Source of the DNA: Prunella strophiata
Taxonomy: Eukaryota; Chordata; Aves; Passeriformes; Prunellidae
Assembly (NCBI GenBank): GCA_036583965.1
Contig: JAZBQD010000015.1
Location: 85,821,309 to 85,885,308 of the forward strand
Reading direction: 5' to 3'
DNA length: 64,000 bases
Both the position numbers and the translations under genes were made by a program. The notes under the pieces were generated by a model. That model ran no database searches, was not told where the DNA came from, and was given only the letters and a program-made list of their open reading frames with translations. This document shows, in pieces, positions 61,444 through 64,000 of this stretch (within the stretch, counting starts at the first letter, position 1; each line of letters starts with the position of its first letter).

Positions 61444-64000
61444 TTATGGTCCTATGACATTTTGTAACAGAGACTTTGGATTCTGTATGACATTGTCATG
61501 TTTGAGAATATTAACTTTGATTTTCTCTTCCCAAAGTTCCAGCTGGGATGAGTTGGTTTCATGGGTACTCAGACCCTTTAACAACCTTTCAAAGCATGGA
61601 ACCATGGATACAAGTAGTTGAACTTCTTTCTCCAAGCATAGGTCAAAGTATGAACACAATGAATGAAAACAAAATGTGCTATTTCTCTATCCAGTGAACT
61701 GTCTTGAAGCACAAAACTGGGTGGGTCCTCAGAAAACACCATGTTCCTTTATCCCTTATTCCACCGTTGCTGAGAAAATCTTTCTCAGATTGACAGGGAT
61801 TACTGAATCATCCATACATTCCTGAAAACACTTCAAAGGGCTTCAGGAACATGGGCTATGTGATCACCTGAAAACCAGGACAAGCTGGGAACCAAATGGT
61901 GGGTATGAGGACATGGAACTGAGTGCTGTAGTTCTTAACTGGATGCACCTACTACCTGTAATCACTTTGCTGTTGCAAAGTGTGCTCTCACAAGAAAATG
62001 AGAAATTACTGAACGCAGTTATCCAGCTTACCCCAGAAGGATGTTTGAATCCCACAAGAGAAAGTTGGCTGAGACTACACCTAAGAAGTTTGTTCTTCCT
62101 CTAGCTCTGGAAGCAGGGGCTGTTGTGAGGTTGAGTGGCTGCAGTTGACTGCTTAATTTGGTGAAAACCTGGCCATATTTTGACTTTTCTCTTTGTTCAG
62201 ATGGATTTAAAAGTCTGAAAAACTCAAAAAGTTAATAGCTTTCATATATGCAGATGGGACTTGAAATGGTGATGCTAATGCAGCTGTGTGTGCCACTTCA
62301 AAACATGTGGTCAGAAACCAGCTAAGTTATAAAAAATGTAAAAGGAAAGCCTTTGTTGTGCTATTAAATCTGGAGTTCAGCACTTTAAATTCTGATCTAA
62401 AGGAAAAATACAATCACTCATTTGTTACTTTTGTTTCTTAATTTAAAAACTTTCCCAATTACCAGAAAGTGCTGGAAATTAAAAATCACTTTTTTTTTTT
62501 TTTTTTAATTAATAAAAACACTGGGAAAAGTGGAAAATTATGTGAAATCTCTTACTAGAGACCTTGTTGGAGAGTTTCCTTTCAGCAAAAGTAATAAAGC
62601 AATCTGCTAGAAGAATTCTCTGATGAGACAAAAGGAAACTGAAATGACAAAGCATGTAGTAGCACCATAGAAATTTGGAGCACATATTTTAGAAAGGGAA
62701 TTTTTCTGGACTTCATTTACACCTTGGAAGCCAGGGATCCATTTACCCACAGGAGCAGAAAATCTAATGCACTGGTAGCTCTCTGTTTTTCAGGTTTCTT
62801 TATTTTCTCTATGCATCTGAAATTGTTGGAATGTGAGAAACAGAAAATCGCTTTTCAAAAACCATGCCTTCGGTGACTGGCACCCCTGAGAAAATTAGGC
62901 AAGTTCTGACCACAGCTCCAAGCTGCTAATGCATGTGTGGCAAAGAAGAGAGGAGGAGGAAGAAGACAGTCAGCTACTGATTCAGAGAGAGCACAGAATT
63001 CCAGCACAAATAAGCATGAACAGGAGTGGTGGCAGAGAAGAAAGCTGACTGCACCATGTGTGTTGAGATGGGACAATCAATATCAGGTTATCACATCCTG
63101 GTTAAGCCAGCAGCAGCTGCTGCCAGCAAAACCATACCTAGTTTGCTCCTTGGCTAAAAACTTAAATATCAACACCCTTTAATTATGCATAAAAAGATAA
63201 ACAAAGTTAGCAGCTTTAAAGTACTGTTATTAATTGCACCAAATGTTAGTGAAAGGTTGAATTATTCATAATTATAGTTCTCAGGGGTTTCTTGATTAAG
63301 GGAAATAAGGAGAATTTGTTGTGAGTATCTCATTCCACACAGCTTTCTCAGTTCGCCTAATCCAAGAAACAGGGATATATTCTACATGTCAGTTCTGCAA
63401 AAAATGCATATATCTGCTAGTTCCTTAGCAACCTTCTGGGATATGCCTGCATCTACTCCCATAAACCCTGCATATCAGAAATTGTCTCCAGTGGGTTTCC
63501 AGGGATCAGTGGATTTTGCCACAATAACAATACCATTCATGTGCAGTTAGAGTAAATAATTTTATTTACTTACAGGATCATTGCTGTGTTTTGGGGTTTA
63601 TTGAAATGTTTCTCTAGGAAATAATATGTAAACACACTTCACTGAAAGCCCTCTGTATGAATGAAGAAGGCTGTAAGCTGTGCTAGCTGTATACAATTTT
63701 GTAATAACTGAAAATAAATACTGCTCCTTCAGCAGCCAAGTTGTTCTTGTCACAGCCCTGGCCCTCTTTTCTCTCTGCATTTTAGCTAGAGGTAGTAGCC
63801 AAAATCAGTATAAACTTCTAGAAAGGAAGATTTTAAAAGAACAATATGTCTCTATAGTTTGTGAAATTTCCTATTCAAAAAGTTATCAGCACAGCCTACA
63901 TGCCTTAAATTTATCATTCTGGTATAATTTATGGGTGATCTAAACCTTATCAAACAACCTCATACTTTGGTAACTTTCATATGGTAACAGACTGAGGGAT
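61444..64000. other. Unique AT-rich non-coding stretch
   Basis: T17 at 62490-62506 is followed by AATTAATAAAAACAC. TTATGCATAA, a 10-bp palindrome, lies at 63183-63192 inside an AT-rich, motif-dense block (63060-63260). No gene is recognised; frames are under 90 codons. Confidence 0.5.

Noticed and set aside
61164..61621. Hydrophobic Phe/Gly/Val-rich frames that look like membrane segments
   Set aside because: They are produced by the G/T-only tract.
1..64000. CRISPR arrays, operons, phage or bacterial defence genes
   Set aside because: No regularly spaced repeats, ribosome binding sites or gene-dense arrays occur; composition and retroelements are vertebrate (avian).

Overview
The window looks like a stretch of avian nuclear DNA, most likely from a passerine (songbird). 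It is AT-rich and visibly CpG-poor. It carries several dated-looking CR1 LINE copies with the bird-type 3' end (TTCCAAC.. followed by ATTCTGTG repeats). It also has two copies of a SINE with a tRNA-Ile-like head and a CR1-type tail, the architecture known from zebra finch (TguSINE1), and one LTR resembling passerine endogenous retrovirus LTRs. There are no bacterial-type operons, no CRISPR array, no rRNA and no functional tRNA gene.

I could not recognise a host protein-coding exon. Nearly all open frames are short, low-complexity or lie inside repeats. The best reading is a gene desert or the interior of a very long intron. The only recognisable coding sequence is the decayed ORF1 (esterase-like domain) of a CR1 element at about 55.5-56.5 kb on the minus strand.

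Layout: 1-15.3 kb is mostly unique sequence with one truncated CR1 (2.8-3.1 kb). A (TA)25-T32 composite lies at 15.3 kb. From 15.4 to 25.2 kb the sequence is unique, with a 12-bp perfect hairpin, a 16-bp tandem repeat and a palindromic motif cluster. From 25.2 to 42 kb there are two CR1 3' ends, a SINE, a SINE/CR1 tail scrap, an LTR, a G19 run, a template-switch-like inverted duplication at 27.95 kb, and a cluster of four AGGTCA half-sites at 30.27 kb. A 0.6-kb polypyrimidine pentanucleotide satellite occupies 43.0-43.6 kb. From 43.6 to 55 kb the sequence is unique apart from an unclassified repeat-like segment (45.2-45.5 kb) and (TTTC)n, (CA)n and (TG)n microsatellites. A retroelement cluster fills 55.5-57.5 kb: an internally deleted CR1, an A/C-only tract, a near full-length SINE and a second CR1. 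From 57.5 to 64 kb the sequence is again unique, with a G/T-only tract at 61.2-61.4 kb.

No new multi-gene system is visible. The points most worth checking are the CR1 whose ORF1 is fused directly to the 3' tail, the AGGTCA array, the long triplex-prone tract, the paired A/C and G/T tracts, and several AT-rich homeodomain-motif blocks that could be conserved regulatory elements. Family names come from remembered consensus features, not from a database search.
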